Positions 62,599 to 64,000 of a stretch of DNA of 64,000 nucleotides are shown here, one piece after another; the first letter of the stretch is position 1; each line of letters opens with the position of its first letter. The stretch is from assembly GCA_016703225.1 (NCBI GenBank), contig JADJCM010000010.1, forward strand, positions 124,001 to 188,000, written 5' to 3'. The position numbers and the translations under genes were made by a program. The notes beneath the pieces were generated by a model that saw only the letters and a list, made by a program, of their open reading frames with translations, was not told the origin of the DNA and did no database searches. This DNA comes from Lysobacterales bacterium. Lineage in GTDB: Bacteria > Pseudomonadota > Gammaproteobacteria > Xanthomonadales > Ahniellaceae.

Positions 62599-63296
62599 TG
62601 GCGAAGAAGCAGGAGCTGAGAAAGCAACGTGTTGGAACGGTAATTAATACTCGATCTAAGATTCAAGAGAAGTCGCTCGATATCGCCATTAGCGGCGTCA
62701 GAGATAGACTTCGTGAGAAGTTTCCTGGAGTTGAATTTGATCACGAGCGACAATGGCTGCTAAAGTCGGTTGTGGAGGGGCTTAGCCAAGCATTTCCGGA
62801 TGTTGATTTTTTCTGTGCGCACGCTTCTTCCGCCATGCGCCCGGATGGCGGGATTCTCTCTTTAGTATCAGCGGACAAGAAGAAGTACCCAATTTTGATT
62901 GCGGAGAAGAAGAATCAGGGTACAAATGATCTACGAGCTGCAGAAGGAAAGGGCAAGCAGGCCAAAGGTAATGCTATCGAGCGCCTAGGCAAGAACGCTA
63001 TTGGATTTCGTACAGCGATGCTAGAGCAGTCGATATTTCCTTTTGTTTGTTTTGGCGACGGTTGTGATTTTGCTGCCAATTCTAGCATTTTGGATCGCGT
63101 TGTTACTATCGCGATGTTTGGGCAGTTGAACAAGGAGTATTTGCATAACAGCTGCAGCGATCGATTCAATCGCGGCTCGTTTTTTTTCCGAGAGCGTGTC
63201 TGGAGTGGCGACGAGATGAAGGAGCGCTGCTACTCAATTGCTGAGAAGAGCGTGTATTACTACTTCTCCAAGTATGGCGAAGGGCAATTCAAATGA
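62598..63296 (+). CDS. EcoRI-family type II restriction endonuclease
   Basis: The 232-residue protein shows the EcoRI signature motifs in order: SSAMRPDGGILSL (Asp83, like Asp91 of EcoRI), LIAEKKNQG (Glu103 and Lys105, like Glu111 and Lys113) and GNAIERLGKN (124-133, like the DNA-recognition stretch GNAIERSHKN of EcoRI). It is shorter than EcoRI (277). Known family members cut at sites with an AATT core, so a GAATTC-like target is inferred. The GTG start overlaps the methyltransferase stop by one base. Base use is AT-rich relative to neighbours. Confidence 0.85.
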   Translation: MAKKQELRKQRVGTVINTRSKIQEKSLDIAISGVRDRLREKFPGVEFDHERQWLLKSVVEGLSQAFPDVDFFCAHASSAMRPDGGILSLVSADKKKYPILIAEKKNQGTNDLRAAEGKGKQAKGNAIERLGKNAIGFRTAMLEQSIFPFVCFGDGCDFAANSSILDRVVTIAMFGQLNKEYLHNSCSDRFNRGSFFFRERVWSGDEMKERCYSIAEKSVYYYFSKYGEGQFK

Positions 63297-63318
63297 ATCG
63301 CTTGCGGGGGTGACATTG

Positions 63319-63783
63319 ATGCCCGGCAAGCATCGCCCGGACCAGTCGCCTCGTGAGCGTGCGCTCGGCCTGCTGGCGCGGCGCGAGCATTCGGCGCGCG
63401 AATTGAAGCGCAAGCTGCAGCAGAAGGGCGTCGCTGCCGAGGAGGCCGGCGACGTGGTCGGCGACATGGGCGAACGTAACTACCAGAGCGACGAGCGTTT
63501 CGCCGCGTCGCTGGTGCGCAGGCGAGCGCTCGATGGCTACGGGCCACTGCGAATCCGCGCCGAGCTGGCGACCCATGGCATCGTACGCGAGGCCGCCAGC
63601 GCGGCGCTGGATACGGCGGAAATCGACTGGATCGCCATCGCGCGCCGCGTATTCGCCAGCAAGTTCCGTGGCACCGAGGCCGCCGACTACAAGGAGCGTC
63701 AGAAGCGCGCCGCCTGGCTCGGCGCGCGCGGGTTTGACGCGGCGGTGATCCGCGCCGTCACCCGCGCCGAAGTCGAAGACTGA
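63319..63783 (+). CDS. recX: RecA regulator RecX
   Basis: The 154-residue product has the three-helix repeats of RecX: ALGLLARREHSARELKRKLQ, ERNYQSDERFAASLVRRRAL, YGPLRIRAELATHGI and a C-terminal AWLGARGFDAAVIRAVT. RecX limits RecA filaments. It normally follows recA directly; here it is displaced by about 1.9 kb. Its transcription may now depend on read-through from the nuclease gene, 22 bases upstream. The start ATG 63319 (MPGKHRPDQS) fits the family. Confidence 0.93.
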   Translation: MPGKHRPDQSPRERALGLLARREHSARELKRKLQQKGVAAEEAGDVVGDMGERNYQSDERFAASLVRRRALDGYGPLRIRAELATHGIVREAASAALDTAEIDWIAIARRVFASKFRGTEAADYKERQKRAAWLGARGFDAAVIRAVTRAEVED

Positions 63784-63975
63784 GGGCGGGCTTCCGTCTC
63801 AGGCGCCCCAAGTTCCGCAGTTGGACCCAAAAATTTCGCCCTTGCTCGGCGGTGAGGGTCAATAGAGTCAACGACTTGGCGCGATTTTGGGAGGGTTTTC
63901 GGAAGGGTCGTGTTGTGTCACGTCGGAGCGCGATAGTGGCTTACGAAGCGGTTCTGACTGTGTTAGGGTTGGCAC
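63784..63975. other. Intergenic region downstream of recX
   Basis: No gene is seen. The stretch from about 63820 is less GC-rich than recX and contains tracts such as CCCAAAAATTTCGCC and GGGAGGGTTTTCGG. It could be the left flank of an insertion element that continues beyond the window. Confidence 0.35.
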
Positions 63976-64000
63976 ATGTACACGCGCATCACTCGCTCCG
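63976..64000 (+). CDS. Possible start of an IS transposase (cut by window edge)
   Basis: Only eight residues are visible: MYTRITRS. This resembles the start of IS1634-type transposases, which often open M(F/Y)xR(I/V)(T/K)RSG. The sequence ends here, so neither the family nor intactness can be tested. Most relatives have alaS after recX, so an insertion here would be a further accessory element. Confidence 0.3.

Overview
The window reads as a chromosomal segment of a high-GC gammaproteobacterium, most likely order Lysobacterales (Xanthomonadales), possibly a Rhodanobacteraceae/Dokdonella-like denitrifier. That placement is an inference. It rests on the fused cysN-cysC gene, the many REP-type palindromes with a REP-associated tyrosine transposase, the TyrA, MutS, PncC, RecA and RecX proteins, and several secreted proteins ending in a short ...F..(D/N).FE tail. 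No rRNA or tRNA gene was recognised.

Layout. 1-3.7 kb: the end of a hicBA locus, a membrane protein, brnTA and a secreted beta-helix protein. 3.7-16.3 kb: a periplasmic phosphatase, an ABC exporter, a yigZ / anti-sigma / ECF sigma operon, cysD-cysNC, a secreted repeat protein, a SulP transporter and a higA with a broken higB. 15.3-24.7 kb: a complete nitrous-oxide-reduction cluster. The ApbE-type flavin transferase gene (nosX) is divergent from nosZ-R-D-F-Y-L, and a perfect FNR/DNR-type box lies between them. nosD to nosL are joined by start/stop overlaps. Directly downstream is a 74-residue protein that looks like a bacterial histone.

25-35 kb: a mixed accessory stretch. It holds a PIN toxin locus broken by a nonsense codon, prlF-yhaV, sbcB (exonuclease I), several secreted proteins and small unknowns. 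35.5-38.3 kb: a two-receiver/PAS/GGDEF/EAL signalling protein with a small zinc-ribbon partner. 38.4-52.0 kb: a MacAB-like efflux operon (adaptor, ATPase, three FtsX/MacB permeases, second ATPase). A sigma-54 -24/-12 promoter and two palindromes lie in front of it, and an NtrC/NtrY-type two-component pair lies at its far end. One indel fuses the last permease to the second ATPase. Three 133-bp tandem repeats separate the efflux genes from the regulator.

52-53.2 kb: a RAYT transposase bracketed by two matching 77-bp hairpins and 35-bp tandem repeats. 53.2-60.2 kb: a Kef-type antiporter, tyrA, mutS, a frameshifted dsbC and pncC. 60.4-63.8 kb: recA and recX, separated by an AT-richer restriction-modification pair. 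That pair is a D12-class adenine methyltransferase and an EcoRI-family endonuclease with intact catalytic and recognition motifs. The last bases may start an IS transposase.

The strongest points for follow-up are the EcoRI-type system inside recA-recX, the candidate histone beside the nos operon, the shared C-terminal tail of five secreted proteins, the sigma-54 control region of the efflux operon, and the RAYT island. Three genes are broken or fused by single small lesions, so sequence errors in the assembly must be kept in mind.
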